From: an uncultured Faecalibacterium sp.
Lineage (GTDB): Bacteria; Bacillota; Clostridia; Oscillospirales; Ruminococcaceae
Reading direction: 5' to 3'
Assembly (NCBI GenBank): GCA_900551435.1
Contig: URVW01000045.1
Coordinates: 1-18,264, forward strand
Length of the DNA stretch: 18,264 nt
Part shown: positions 1-7,018 of the stretch, piece by piece
How positions within the stretch are numbered: the stretch's first letter is position 1
Layout: each line of letters begins with the position of its first letter
Position numbers and translations under genes: made by a program
Notes under the pieces: model-generated
What the model was told of the DNA's origin: nothing
Database searches by the model: none
Seen by the model: only the letters and a program-made list of their open reading frames with translations

Positions 1-12
1 CCTGCTAGGAAA

Positions 13-58
13 GACTCCCCCGAGCCGGGGGAGGTGGCGCAAAAGCGCCAGAAGGAGA
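13..58. repeat. Two-hairpin palindromic intergenic repeat
   Basis: Seen: an 8-bp perfect stem (15-22 with 26-33, 3-base loop) is followed at once by a second perfect 6-bp stem (35-40 with 45-50, AAAA loop). The order of a C-run/G-run hairpin, then GGTGGC, then a second hairpin, then a purine-rich tail resembles interspersed palindromic elements that I recall as abundant in Faecalibacterium and relatives. That link is from memory and was not searched. It lies just upstream of the ABC exporter, so it could affect messenger stability or end an upstream transcript, although no T-run follows it. Confidence 0.5.
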
Positions 59-111
59 GCGGCTGTCGAGCGCATGCGAGACTGAGAGGTTCAAAAAATA
101 AAGGAGCAATC

Positions 112-1902
112 ATGCCAACAACGACCATCAAAGACCCCGGCGCACACCACACCAGCAGCCGCACCCTGATCCGGCGGTTCCTGCCCTATCTGGCGAACTA
201 CAAGAAGGTCCTGTTTCTGGACCTGTTCTGTGCGGCGCTGACCACCCTGTGCGACATCATCCTGCCCAAGATCATGAGCACCATCACCAACTCCGCCATG
301 GGCGTGGGCATCACCCTGACCACCAGCATCGTGCTCAAGCTGGCCGCCATCTATTTCGTGCTCCGCATCATCGACGGTGCAGCGCAGTATTTCATGTCCA
401 GCATCGGCCACATCATGGGCGTCCACATCGAAACAGACATGCGCCGGGACGCCTTTGACCACCTGCTTCTGCTCGACCACACCTATTATAATAACACCAA
501 GGTCGGCACGATCATGGGCCGCATCACCAACGACCTGTTCGACGTGACCGAGTTTGCCCACCACTGTCCGGAAGAATTTTTCATCGCGTTCATCAAAATT
601 CTGGCGTCGTTCCTCATTCTCTGCCGTGCCAGCATCCCGCTGACGCTGGCGGTGTTCGCCTGTGTGCCGCTGATGGGCGTCGTGTCGGTCAAGCTGAACC
701 AGAAGCTCCGCGCCCGCTTCCGCCAGCAGCGCGTCCAGATCGGTGAGCTGAATGCCACCATCGAGGACAGTCTGCTGGGACAGGGCGTCGTGAAGGCGTT
801 TGCCGCCGAGGAGCAGGAGCGCGCCAAATTTGCGCAGGGCAACAAGGATTTTGAGAAGATCAAGACCCTCGGCTATTACGCCATGGCCGCATTCAACACC
901 TCGACCCGCCTGTTCGACGGTCTGATGTATCTGGTCGTCATTCTGGCCGGCGGCCTGTCGCTGGTGTACGGCAAGATCAGCGCGGGCGACCTCGTGGCCT
1001 ATGTGCTGTACGTCTCCACTCTCATCGCGACCATCCGCCGCATCGTCGAATTTGCCGAGCAGTTCCAGCGCGGCATGACCGGCATCGAGCGCTTTGCCGA
1101 GATCATGGACACCCCCGTGCCCATCCACGACGCCGACGATGCCCAGCCGCTGAAGCCGGGTCCCGGCGCGATCCGGTTCGAGGACGTCAGCTTCGAGTAC
1201 CCGGACGACCACAACAAGGTCCTGCACCACGTCAGCCTTGACATCAAGGCCGGTGAGCGGCTGGCACTGGTCGGCCCGTCCGGCGGCGGCAAGACGACCC
1301 TGTGCAACCTCATCCCCCGCTTCTACGATGTGACCGGCGGCCGCATCCTCATCGACGGGCAGGACATCCAGCACGTCACCCTGAAGAGTCTGCGCGAGGA
1401 CATCGGCATCGTTCAGCAGGACGTGTATCTGTTCAGCGGCTCCGTAGCGGACAACATCGCCTACGGCAAGCCGGGAGCCACCCGCGAAGAAATTATTACG
1501 GCGGCGCGTCTGGCGGGCGCAGAGCGCTTTATCTTCGCCCTGAAGGACGGCTTTGATACCTACGTCGGCGAGCGCGGCGTCAAGCTCTCAGGCGGCCAGA
1601 AGCAGCGCATTGCCATCGCCCGCGTGTTCCTCAAGAACCCGCCCATCCTCATCCTCGACGAAGCCACCAGCGCCCTTGACAACGAGAGCGAGATCTTGGT
1701 CGGCCAGAGCCTTGAAAAGCTGGCCCATGGCCGCACCACGCTGACCATCGCCCACCGCCTGACCACCATCAAGAATTACGACCGCATTCTGGTGCTGGGC
1801 GCGGAGGGCATCGTGGAATCCGGCACGCACGACGAGCTGCTGGCAAAACAGGGCGTTTACTACCGCCTGTGGAACCAGCTGCCCGGTGAGGATACCCTTT
1901 GA
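112..1902 (+). CDS. ABC exporter, fused membrane and ATPase domains
   Basis: A 596-residue half-transporter of the multidrug/lipid/peptide exporter type, expected to work as a dimer in the cytoplasmic membrane. Residues about 30-330 form the six-helix ABC type-1 membrane domain, and about 352-590 the ATPase. Visible motifs are Walker A GPSGGGKTT (388-396), Q-loop near Q435, signature LSGGQ (492-496), Walker B ILILDE (512-517) and the H-loop histidine H548. The ATG at 112 is chosen because AAGGAG lies 6 bases upstream. An upstream in-frame GTG at 34 has no such site and lies inside a palindromic repeat. Substrate cannot be told from sequence. No partner half-transporter is visible, though one could lie left of the window. 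The stop codon abuts an acetyltransferase remnant. Confidence 0.93.
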   Translation: MPTTTIKDPGAHHTSSRTLIRRFLPYLANYKKVLFLDLFCAALTTLCDIILPKIMSTITNSAMGVGITLTTSIVLKLAAIYFVLRIIDGAAQYFMSSIGHIMGVHIETDMRRDAFDHLLLLDHTYYNNTKVGTIMGRITNDLFDVTEFAHHCPEEFFIAFIKILASFLILCRASIPLTLAVFACVPLMGVVSVKLNQKLRARFRQQRVQIGELNATIEDSLLGQGVVKAFAAEEQERAKFAQGNKDFEKIKTLGYYAMAAFNTSTRLFDGLMYLVVILAGGLSLVYGKISAGDLVAYVLYVSTLIATIRRIVEFAEQFQRGMTGIERFAEIMDTPVPIHDADDAQPLKPGPGAIRFEDVSFEYPDDHNKVLHHVSLDIKAGERLALVGPSGGGKTTLCNLIPRFYDVTGGRILIDGQDIQHVTLKSLREDIGIVQQDVYLFSGSVADNIAYGKPGATREEIITAARLAGAERFIFALKDGFDTYVGERGVKLSGGQKQRIAIARVFLKNPPILILDEATSALDNESEILVGQSLEKLAHGRTTLTIAHRLTTIKNYDRILVLGAEGIVESGTHDELLAKQGVYYRLWNQLPGEDTL

Positions 1903-1994
1903 TAACTCCTTCCGGCGTCATTGCGGCGGGCAACCCCTGCAAGGTCCTGCGCGAGATCACCGAAGCCGACAGCGTTCCGTTCCGGAAGCGCTGA
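1902..1994 (+). pseudogene. C-terminal remnant of sugar O-acetyltransferase (maltose/galactoside type)
   Basis: In the frame starting at 1902 the DNA reads ITPSGVIAAGNPCKVLREIT and then EADSVPFRKR before TGA at 1992-1994. This is the typical end of hexapeptide-repeat acetyltransferases of the Maa/LacA type, where a GVIAAGNP(C/A)KV(I/L)REI motif closes the left-handed beta-helix. The N-terminal domain and the rest of the helix are absent, and there is no start codon or ribosome binding site. The exporter's stop codon (1900-1902) lies at the join. The simplest reading is a deletion that brought the exporter next to the tail of an acetyltransferase gene, which still keeps that gene's terminator. 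The frame shows no stop or frameshift over 30 codons, so the event may be fairly recent. Confidence 0.75.
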
Positions 1995-2006
1995 AATACA
2001 AAAAAC

Positions 2007-2048
2007 AAAAGGCGAAGCGGTTGGGTTTTCAACAGCTTCGCCTTTTTT
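2007..2048. terminator. Bidirectional intrinsic terminator
   Basis: A perfect 12-bp stem (2007-2018 with 2035-2046) carries a 16-base loop. A T-run follows on the + strand and an interrupted T-run on the - strand. It closes the + strand exporter/acetyltransferase remnant and the - strand GNAT gene that ends at 2062. Confidence 0.85.
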
Positions 2049-2061
2049 GGTGGAAAAAGTT

Positions 2062-2499
2062 TCAGTAGCGTTTTTGCATCAGTTTCAGCTTTGTCGAGGA
2101 TGTCATTCTGAACTTCTGATAAAAGTGCATATGCTGTGCATCGTCCGGACAGACCAGCTCAATCAATTTTGCGCCGCGCTCCTGCACGCGCCGTTCCACT
2201 TCCCTCAAAAACGCACTTCCATATCCTTTGTTCTGGTGCTCCCCGAAAATCAAAATCTCGTCGAGAAAATAGAACGAAAAATCATCATATTCCTCGAAAA
2301 ATCCGATAACAAGCCCCGTCGGGACCTGCTCATCTGTTTCTTGGAGCAGACAGAGCGAATCTTCCATCGTCACCATCTGCCGAATCCTTTTACAGGCTTT
2401 TTCATAGGTCCAGCACCCGCCTGAATGCTGGTTGTAGTAGTCCATGTAAAGCTTTGCGACTTTTTCAACATCGGATTTCTTGATCGTGGAATACTTCAT
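2062..2499 (-). CDS. GNAT family N-acetyltransferase
   Basis: A 145-residue protein of usual length for a single GNAT domain, predicted to move an acetyl group from acetyl-CoA to an amine. The acetyl-CoA pyrophosphate loop is seen as HQNKGYGSA (88-96), fitting the Q-x-x-G-x-G motif, after the beta-strand EILIF. A later FYQKF (126-130) fits the usual C-terminal motif. The substrate is unknown. The ATG at 2499 is chosen because AAGGAG lies 8 bases before it; a 15-residue longer form would begin inside the upstream hairpin. It lies 100 bases downstream of the ROK kinase on the same strand, with a hairpin between them and little room for its own promoter, so it may depend on read-through. Confidence 0.85.
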   Translation of the reverse strand: MKYSTIKKSDVEKVAKLYMDYYNQHSGGCWTYEKACKRIRQMVTMEDSLCLLQETDEQVPTGLVIGFFEEYDDFSFYFLDEILIFGEHQNKGYGSAFLREVERRVQERGAKLIELVCPDDAQHMHFYQKFRMTSSTKLKLMQKRY

Positions 2500-2533
2500 T
2501 CGTTCAACTCCTTTTGATATCGCCTCAACCGCA

Positions 2534-2578
2534 AAAGCTCCCATGTCTGCACAGATTCGTGCCGAACATGGGAGCTTT
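2534..2578 (-). terminator. Hairpin between ROK kinase and GNAT gene (terminator or attenuator)
   Basis: A perfect 13-bp stem (2534-2546 with 2566-2578) closes a 19-base loop. On the - strand the stem is followed only by a short T stretch, so it may be a leaky terminator. Only about 25 bases separate it from the GNAT ribosome binding site, and no convincing -10/-35 pair is seen there. Confidence 0.65.
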
Positions 2579-2599
2579 CTTATTTTTCAAAAACGATGC

Positions 2600-3550
2600 T
2601 TATTCACCCACGATCAGACGGACCGCGCCATAAATGCCCGCGTCGTTGCCAAGGCTTGCGGCCTTGATGGGCGTTTCGCGGCAGGAGCGGAACGCAAACT
2701 CCTTGTAGTGCTTGACCAGCGGATCGAACAGCACATCGCCGGCGCGGGCCACACCGCCGCCCACGAGGAACATTTCAGGGTCAGTGGTGGAAGCGATGTT
2801 GGCCAGTGCCATGCCCAGCGTCTCGGACATCTCTTCGACTTCGCGGGCGGCCAGCGCGTCGCCGGCGCGGGCGGCATCAAAGACATCCTTTGCTGCAAAG
2901 TCCTTGCCACGAAGGACACAGTCAACATCGGGGTTCTCGTCCAGCAGCTTCTTCATGCAGCGGACAACGCCGGTGGCGCTGGAATACTGCTCCAAGCAGC
3001 CGCGCTTGCCGCAGCCGCAGACCGCCGTTTCGCGCGGATTGACGGTGATGTGGCCGATCTCGCCGCCCGCACCGTTCGTGCCGTCGATGACCTTGCCGTT
3101 GACGATGACGCCGCCGCCCACGCCAGTTCCCAGCGTGACCATGACAGCGCTGCGGCAGCCCTTTGCCGTGCCCATCCAGATCTCACCCAGCGCGGCCACG
3201 TTGGCGTCGTTGCCGACGAGGACCTTCAGGCCGTCCAGCAGACCGGACAGCTGTGCGGCGACGTTCCGCTCGCCCCAGCCGCCGAGGTTGGCGCAGACGA
3301 TGGGCACAACGCTGGAATTCTGGACCGGACCCGGCACGCCGATGCCGACGCCCTCGACCTGCTCAGCCGGAATTTCCTTCTCGGCCATCTTGCCGCGGAT
3401 CGCGTCAGCCAGATTTTCGAGGATGTGTTCCCCGGAATTGGAGGTGTCCGTGGGGACCTCCCACTTTTCCAGCAGCGCGCCGGAGGTGGTGAACAGGCCG
3501 ACCTTCGCCGTGGTCCCGCCCAGATCGATGCCAAATGCGTATTCTTTCAT
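2600..3550 (-). CDS. glcK: ROK-family glucokinase
   Basis: A 316-residue cytoplasmic sugar kinase, predicted to phosphorylate glucose with ATP to glucose-6-phosphate. The N-terminal phosphate loop DLGGTT (9-14) is followed by the sugar-binding/catalytic stretch GNDANVAALGE (113-123; D115 is the likely catalytic base) and the ATP-domain LGTGVGGG (140-147). The ROK zinc site is complete: H167 in GGEIGH, then C178, C180 and C185 in CGCGKRGC. Length matches bacterial ROK glucokinases. ROK proteins also include N-acetylmannosamine and fructose kinases, so sugar specificity is an inference. There is no N-terminal DNA-binding domain, so it is a kinase and not a ROK repressor. It has its own extended -10 promoter. 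Confidence 0.88.
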   Translation of the reverse strand: MKEYAFGIDLGGTTAKVGLFTTSGALLEKWEVPTDTSNSGEHILENLADAIRGKMAEKEIPAEQVEGVGIGVPGPVQNSSVVPIVCANLGGWGERNVAAQLSGLLDGLKVLVGNDANVAALGEIWMGTAKGCRSAVMVTLGTGVGGGVIVNGKVIDGTNGAGGEIGHITVNPRETAVCGCGKRGCLEQYSSATGVVRCMKKLLDENPDVDCVLRGKDFAAKDVFDAARAGDALAAREVEEMSETLGMALANIASTTDPEMFLVGGGVARAGDVLFDPLVKHYKEFAFRSCRETPIKAASLGNDAGIYGAVRLIVGE

Positions 3551-3603
3551 GATTCATTTACCCCTTTTTTCTAGCGGTTTCCCGCCGTTTTACCTTTGTG
3601 ATG

Positions 3604-3612
3604 ATTATAACA
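3604..3612 (-). promoter_or_regulatory. Extended -10 promoter of the ROK kinase
   Basis: On the - strand TGTTATAAT gives a perfect TATAAT with a TGn extension. No good -35 lies 17 bases upstream, which is common for extended -10 promoters. The predicted start is near 3597, giving a leader of about 47 bases. Confidence 0.7.
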
Positions 3613-3659
3613 TATTCTCCGGCGGATTGGGAGCGCTTTTCCAGATTTTCTTTGGGTTT

Positions 3660-3830
3660 TCAGCGCAGGGCGCGGCGGTCGAGCAGCTGGGTCCCCTGAT
3701 CGGTATGGCTCATCTGGTAGATCCTGCGGTTCGACGCGACCAGATCGCTGATGACAAGGACCATATAGCCCACCAGCACCACGACCAGCAGCGACACCGG
3801 GACCATGAACGCATACGGTTTCTTTTTCAC
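3660..3830 (-). CDS. Small single-pass membrane protein, unknown function
   Basis: A 56-residue protein: a basic start (MKKK), one transmembrane helix at about residues 8-29 (many V and L), and a polar C-terminal half rich in R, Q and D (SNRRIYQMSHTDQGTQLLDRR). The charge pattern predicts the N-terminus inside and the C-terminus outside. The GTG at 3830 is preferred because a GGAGAG/AAGGAG site lies 7-11 bases before it; an ATG 16 codons upstream has no such site. I recognise no family. It stands alone between the tat operon terminator and the ROK promoter, so context gives no function. Small FtsL/DivIC-like division proteins have a similar plan, but no sequence similarity is evident. Confidence 0.6.
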   Translation of the reverse strand: MKKKPYAFMVPVSLLVVVLVGYMVLVISDLVASNRRIYQMSHTDQGTQLLDRRALR

Positions 3831-3941
3831 GGCTGCTCTCTCCTTATCTCCAAAAACGGAAGGAAGAACCCCTAACATTTCCAGATGACTTCATCTTATC
3901 ATATTGCAGTAATTTTTGCAATCCGCCCCGCTTCGGCGCAC

Positions 3942-3977
3942 AAAAAACGCGCCCTGCCAGCCGGCAGAGCGCGTTTT
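3942..3977 (-). terminator. Terminator of the tat operon
   Basis: A stem of 15 bp with one mismatch (3944-3958 with 3963-3977) is followed on the - strand by a run of six T. It lies 23 bases past the tatC stop codon. Confidence 0.85.
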
Positions 3978-4000
3978 ATCATGCGATCAGAAACCGAAGA

Positions 4001-4801
4001 TCACTCTTCGTCTGCGTCGTCCGCTTCCTCTTCGTCGTCATCGTCCTCACGCGGCTTGTAGAATACACCGCTCAGGAAGATGCTGACAAAGTACAGCAGG
4101 ACCATGGGGACTGCCACAAAGCACTGGGACACGATGTCCGGCGGCGTGATGATGGCAGCGATCAGGAAGATCAGGACGATGGCAACGCCGCGTCCCTTCT
4201 TCATGATCTCGGGGTTTGCAATGCCCATCTTGGCCAGAATGATGGTGACCAGCGGCATTTCAAACACACAGCCGAAGATGATAAACATGGTCATGCAGAG
4301 GTTGATATAGCTCTCGATGCTGATGGAGGCCGTGATGTAGTCCGTGCCTTCCAGCGTCACGAGGAAGTTCAGCATGAACGGCAGGGTGATCTTGTAGGCG
4401 AACATCACACCGATGCAGAACAGCACCAGACCAAACACCAGCACCAGTTTGAAGAAGAAGCTCTCGCTCCGCTTCAGGCCGGGTTTTGCAAAGGCGTAGA
4501 TCTGATACAATGCCACCGGGATGGTCACGAGCACCGCCGCGATCAGCGAAACACGGAAATACTGCATCAGCTTTTCCTGCGGGGCAAGGAACACGAAGGT
4601 ATAGTTCGCGTTCATCGCCATTGCCGTCAGCAGGTCGATGAGCTTATCCGAGACCGCCAGAAATCCGACGACGCCCACCACGAACACCACCGCGCAGATG
4701 ATGAGCCGGTTCCGCAGCTCTTTCAGATGGCCGGTCAGCGTCATGCTGCCGTCCTCCGACATGACTTCGGCTTTCTTTTTGCGCTTTACGTTCGTAGCCA
4801 C
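4001..4801 (-). CDS. tatC: Sec-independent protein translocase TatC
   Basis: A 266-residue polytopic membrane protein, the receptor of the twin-arginine system that recognises RR signal peptides and moves folded proteins across the membrane. Six hydrophobic helices are visible (about 32-52, 84-104, 115-137, 165-187, 205-220, 227-246). TatC hallmarks include the N-terminal HLKELRNR (25-32), and F104 and E113, which align by spacing with the substrate-contacting F94 and E103 of E. coli TatC. A conserved ITPPD (218-222) is also present. The C-terminus is a run of Asp and Glu (252-266), more acidic than usual. Start is GTG at 4801, with GAGGAG overlapping the tatA stop codon, so translation is probably coupled. 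Confidence 0.96.
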   Translation of the reverse strand: MATNVKRKKKAEVMSEDGSMTLTGHLKELRNRLIICAVVFVVGVVGFLAVSDKLIDLLTAMAMNANYTFVFLAPQEKLMQYFRVSLIAAVLVTIPVALYQIYAFAKPGLKRSESFFFKLVLVFGLVLFCIGVMFAYKITLPFMLNFLVTLEGTDYITASISIESYINLCMTMFIIFGCVFEMPLVTIILAKMGIANPEIMKKGRGVAIVLIFLIAAIITPPDIVSQCFVAVPMVLLYFVSIFLSGVFYKPREDDDDEEEADDADEE

Positions 4802-4804
4802 GAA

Positions 4805-5011
4805 TTACTCCTCGTCTTCCTTGTCGGTCTTGGTCTCAGACTTGGTCTCGGCCTTCTTGGTCTCGCCGTCATCCTCGACGTCGTCCATGCCTTCCTTGAA
4901 GTTCTTCATGGTCTTGCCGAACATCTTGCCCAGCTTCGGCAGGTTCTTGGGTCCAAAGATGACCAGAACGATGATCAGAACGATGATAAGCTCCTGAGGT
5001 CCGATTCTCAT
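4805..5011 (-). CDS. tatA: Twin-arginine translocase subunit TatA
   Basis: A 68-residue protein with the TatA plan: a short N-terminal membrane helix (about 6-19), the FGP hinge (19-21), an amphipathic helix (PKNLPKLGKMFGKTMKNFKE), and an acidic/lysine-rich tail. TatA oligomers are thought to form or thin the membrane at the translocation site after TatC binds a substrate. AAAGGAGA lies ahead of the ATG. It sits 3 bases upstream of tatC and 88 bases downstream of a second TatA/B-type gene, so the three probably form one transcript. TatE-like naming is possible, but being next to tatC favours the main TatA. Confidence 0.93.
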   Translation of the reverse strand: MRIGPQELIIVLIIVLVIFGPKNLPKLGKMFGKTMKNFKEGMDDVEDDGETKKAETKSETKTDKEDEE

Positions 5012-5099
5012 AATAATAATCTCCTTTTACTCTTGCCGCGCCGCTTCGGCGGGCTGATTTACAATGTATCGTACAACCGCGGGCGCGGGTGCATCTGAA

Positions 5100-5651
5100 T
5101 TAGACGTTGGCTTCCTCTGCCGGGGCAGCTTCCTTAGCCTCTTCGGCCGCAGGGGCTTCCGTTGCGGGAGCGGCAGCTGCTTCAGCCTTTTCCTCGGCGG
5201 GCTTTTCTTCCGCCTTCACCGGCTCCGCAGGAGTTTCCTCAGCCTTTGCGGGTTCTGCGGGGGCCTCCTCAGCCTTTGCAGGTTCCTCAGCCAGCTCTTC
5301 GACCGGCTCGGCTTCCAGCTCGGCGACTTCCTCAGCCTCTTCGGCCTTCTTGGCCTCTTCCTTGCTGGTCTTGCCGATGTTGGTGAAGCTCTTGGTGACA
5401 TCCTTCATGCTGTCGTCGATGTCCTTCTTCAGGTCGGTCAGGGGAGCGACAGCTTCCTTGATGGGGGCCTGGATCTCGTTCAGCGGCTCCACGACGTTCT
5501 TCTGGATCTCCTCCGAAGCAGCGCCGGTGTACTTCTTCAGCTCACGCAGCATCTTGCCCAGCTTGCGCGCATACGCGGGCAGCTTGTCCGGGCCGATGAC
5601 CACGAACGCCACGATCACGACGAGCATCAATTCTGTAAAACCAATTTTCAT
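5100..5651 (-). CDS. tatB: TatB-like twin-arginine translocase subunit with repeat tail
   Basis: A 183-residue protein with a TatA/B-type membrane helix (about 6-19), the hinge IGPDKLP (19-25), which is closer to the GPxxLP of TatB than to the FGP of TatA, and a long amphipathic helix (AYARKLGKMLRELKKYTG). A helical region to about residue 100 precedes a low-complexity E/A/P/K tail containing three consecutive 10-residue repeats (123-152: EPAKAEEAPA, EPAKAEETPA, EPVKAEEKPA). TatB normally partners TatC in signal recognition. Many Firmicutes have only TatA and TatC, so the TatB call is an inference and 'second TatA' remains possible. The ATG at 5651 is chosen because AAAGGA lies about 11 bases upstream; a 9-residue longer form has no site. 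First gene of the tat operon. Confidence 0.82.
   Translation of the reverse strand: MKIGFTELMLVVIVAFVVIGPDKLPAYARKLGKMLRELKKYTGAASEEIQKNVVEPLNEIQAPIKEAVAPLTDLKKDIDDSMKDVTKSFTNIGKTSKEEAKKAEEAEEVAELEAEPVEELAEEPAKAEEAPAEPAKAEETPAEPVKAEEKPAEEKAEAAAAPATEAPAAEEAKEAAPAEEANV
5196..5285 (-). repeat. Three tandem 30-base repeats inside the TatB-like gene
   Basis: Codons 123-152 encode EPAKAEEAPA, EPAKAEETPA and EPVKAEEKPA back to back. The unit is exactly 30 bases, so slippage would change the tail length without shifting frame. Confidence 0.85.
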
Positions 5652-5769
5652 AGCGGTCCAATTCCTTTCCTCAAACACAGGCAGTTCATTTTTTAGGTTT
5701 GCCGTGCTATACTGTTCTGGGGTCTGGCGCTGTCTGCGCCTTTGCTGCCCTATGTATACCGAATGTCAA

Positions 5770-5802
5770 TGAACTGTTCATGAATTTAATATGAACAGTT
5801 TG
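5770..5802. promoter_or_regulatory. Tandem dyad, candidate operator between tatB and M24 peptidase
   Basis: TGAACTGTTCA (5770-5780) is a perfect 11-base palindrome. A second copy, TGAACAGTTTG (5792-5802), starts 22 bases later, about two helical turns. The two also form a perfect 10-bp inverted repeat (5772-5781 with 5791-5800, 9-base AT-rich spacer). The site lies in the divergent region, upstream of the peptidase -35, and could overlap a weak - strand tatB promoter (TGAACA, 16 bases, TATACA). The regulator is unknown. Confidence 0.5.
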
Positions 5803-5817
5803 TGAATAGGTATCGTT

Positions 5818-5846
5818 TTGGGTCCATTTTCTCAACATATTATAAA
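5818..5846 (+). promoter_or_regulatory. Promoter of the M24 aminopeptidase
   Basis: TTGGGT (5818-5823), a 17-base spacer, then TATAAA (5841-5846). The predicted start is near 5853, about 27 bases before the ATG. An alternative extended -10 (TGTTATATT) lies close to the ribosome binding site. Confidence 0.55.
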
Positions 5847-5879
5847 ATCAACGTGTTATATTACAGAAAGGAAATCAAA

Positions 5880-6965
5880 ATGACCGAACTTTATGCTGCC
5901 CGCTTTGCCCGCGTGACCCAAAATCTGGCCGCGCAGGGGCTTTCTCAGATGATCGTCAGCGACCCGCCGACCATCTTCTATCTGACTGGCATCCGCCTGA
6001 ATCCGGGCGAACGGATGCTGGCGCTGCTGCTCCGCGCCGACGGCGCACACCGCTTTTTCGTCAATGCGCTGTTCGGCCAGCCGGACGCCGGGGTCCCAGT
6101 CGAGAACTACTCCGATGGCGAGGACGCCCCCGCCAAGCTTCTGCCGTGGCTGGAACGGGACAAGCCGCTGGGCATCGACAAGAACTGGCCCGCGCGGTTC
6201 CTGATCCGCCTGATGGAGCTGAACGCCGCGCCCAGCTACCAGAACGCTTCCGCCGCCTGTGACGACGCCCGCGCCGTCAAGGATGCCGCCGAGCAGGACG
6301 CTATGCGGGCTTCCTCCAAGGTCAACGACGACTGCATGGCCGAGTTTGAAGCCCTCATCCGCCCGGGCATCACCGAAAAGGAGATGGCCGACGCCATCAA
6401 GGGCATCTATGCCGCCCACGGCTGTTCGGATGTGAGCTTCGAACCCATCTGCGGCTTCGGCCCGCACGCCGCCGACCCCCACCACGACAACGACGACACG
6501 CCCCTGACCGCCGGACAGTGCGTGCTCATCGATGTGGGCGGCGTCTACCACAACTATTGCTCGGACATGACCCGCACCTTCTTCACCGGTGAGCCGACTG
6601 AAGAAGAGCGCACCGTTTATGAGCTGGTGCGGAAGGCTCAGGCCGCCGCCGAAGCACTGGTCAAACCGGGCGTCCGCCTGTGCGACATCGATGCCGCCGC
6701 GCGCGACCTCATCACCGAAGCCGGTTACGGCCCCTACTTCAACCACCGTCTTGGCCACTTCATCGGCTTGGAGGACCACGAAGCCGGCGACGTCTCCGCC
6801 GTCAACCAGAACGTGGTCACCCCGGGCATGTGCTTCTCCATCGAACCGGGCATCTACCTGCCCGGAAAGTTCGGCGTCCGCATCGAGGACCTTGTTCTGG
6901 TCACCGAGACGGGCTGTGAGGTCCTGAACCACTATCCCCACGAACTGCGGGTCCATTCCCTGTAA
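5880..6965 (+). CDS. M24 family Xaa-Pro aminopeptidase-like metallopeptidase
   Basis: A 361-residue cytoplasmic enzyme, predicted to cleave the N-terminal residue from peptides with proline in second place. Residues about 4-130 form the creatinase N-terminal domain, and about 140-355 the pita-bread catalytic domain. All five metal ligands are visible: D218 (LIDVGG), D229 (CSDMTRT), H293 (LGHFIG), E322 (SIEPGIY) and E336 (RIEDLV). A second histidine in LEDHE (H300) fits the proline-peptidase pattern. Start is the ATG at 5880 with AAGGAA 7 bases upstream; a longer frame from 5802 would cover the promoter. PepQ-type prolidase activity on dipeptides cannot be excluded. It is transcribed alone, divergently from tatB. 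Confidence 0.9.
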   Translation: MTELYAARFARVTQNLAAQGLSQMIVSDPPTIFYLTGIRLNPGERMLALLLRADGAHRFFVNALFGQPDAGVPVENYSDGEDAPAKLLPWLERDKPLGIDKNWPARFLIRLMELNAAPSYQNASAACDDARAVKDAAEQDAMRASSKVNDDCMAEFEALIRPGITEKEMADAIKGIYAAHGCSDVSFEPICGFGPHAADPHHDNDDTPLTAGQCVLIDVGGVYHNYCSDMTRTFFTGEPTEEERTVYELVRKAQAAAEALVKPGVRLCDIDAAARDLITEAGYGPYFNHRLGHFIGLEDHEAGDVSAVNQNVVTPGMCFSIEPGIYLPGKFGVRIEDLVLVTETGCEVLNHYPHELRVHSL

Positions 6966-7018
6966 CCAAAAGAGCGCCGTCGGGCAGGTTTCCTGCTTGA
7001 CAGCGCTCTTTTTGGTTA
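6963..7018. terminator. Bidirectional terminator containing both stop codons
   Basis: An imperfect stem of about 25 bp (6963-6988 with 6992-7018, TTT loop) begins with the TAA of the peptidase and ends with the reverse-complement TAA of the FAH gene. T-runs are present in both directions. Confidence 0.85.

Noticed and set aside
91..1374. Long open frame (427 codons) antisense to the ABC exporter
   Set aside because: Its translation is low-complexity and rich in D, H, G and V, typical of a GC-rich antisense shadow. The + strand shows all ABC motifs.
2480..3574. 364- and 387-codon + strand frames over the ROK kinase
   Set aside because: Shadows in a GC-rich gene; the - strand has the full ROK zinc site and phosphate loop.
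5012..5099. Hairpin and promoter-like TTGTAC in the tatB-tatA gap
   Set aside because: The stem is only 5 bp and no properly spaced -10 is present; not enough to call a separate promoter or terminator.
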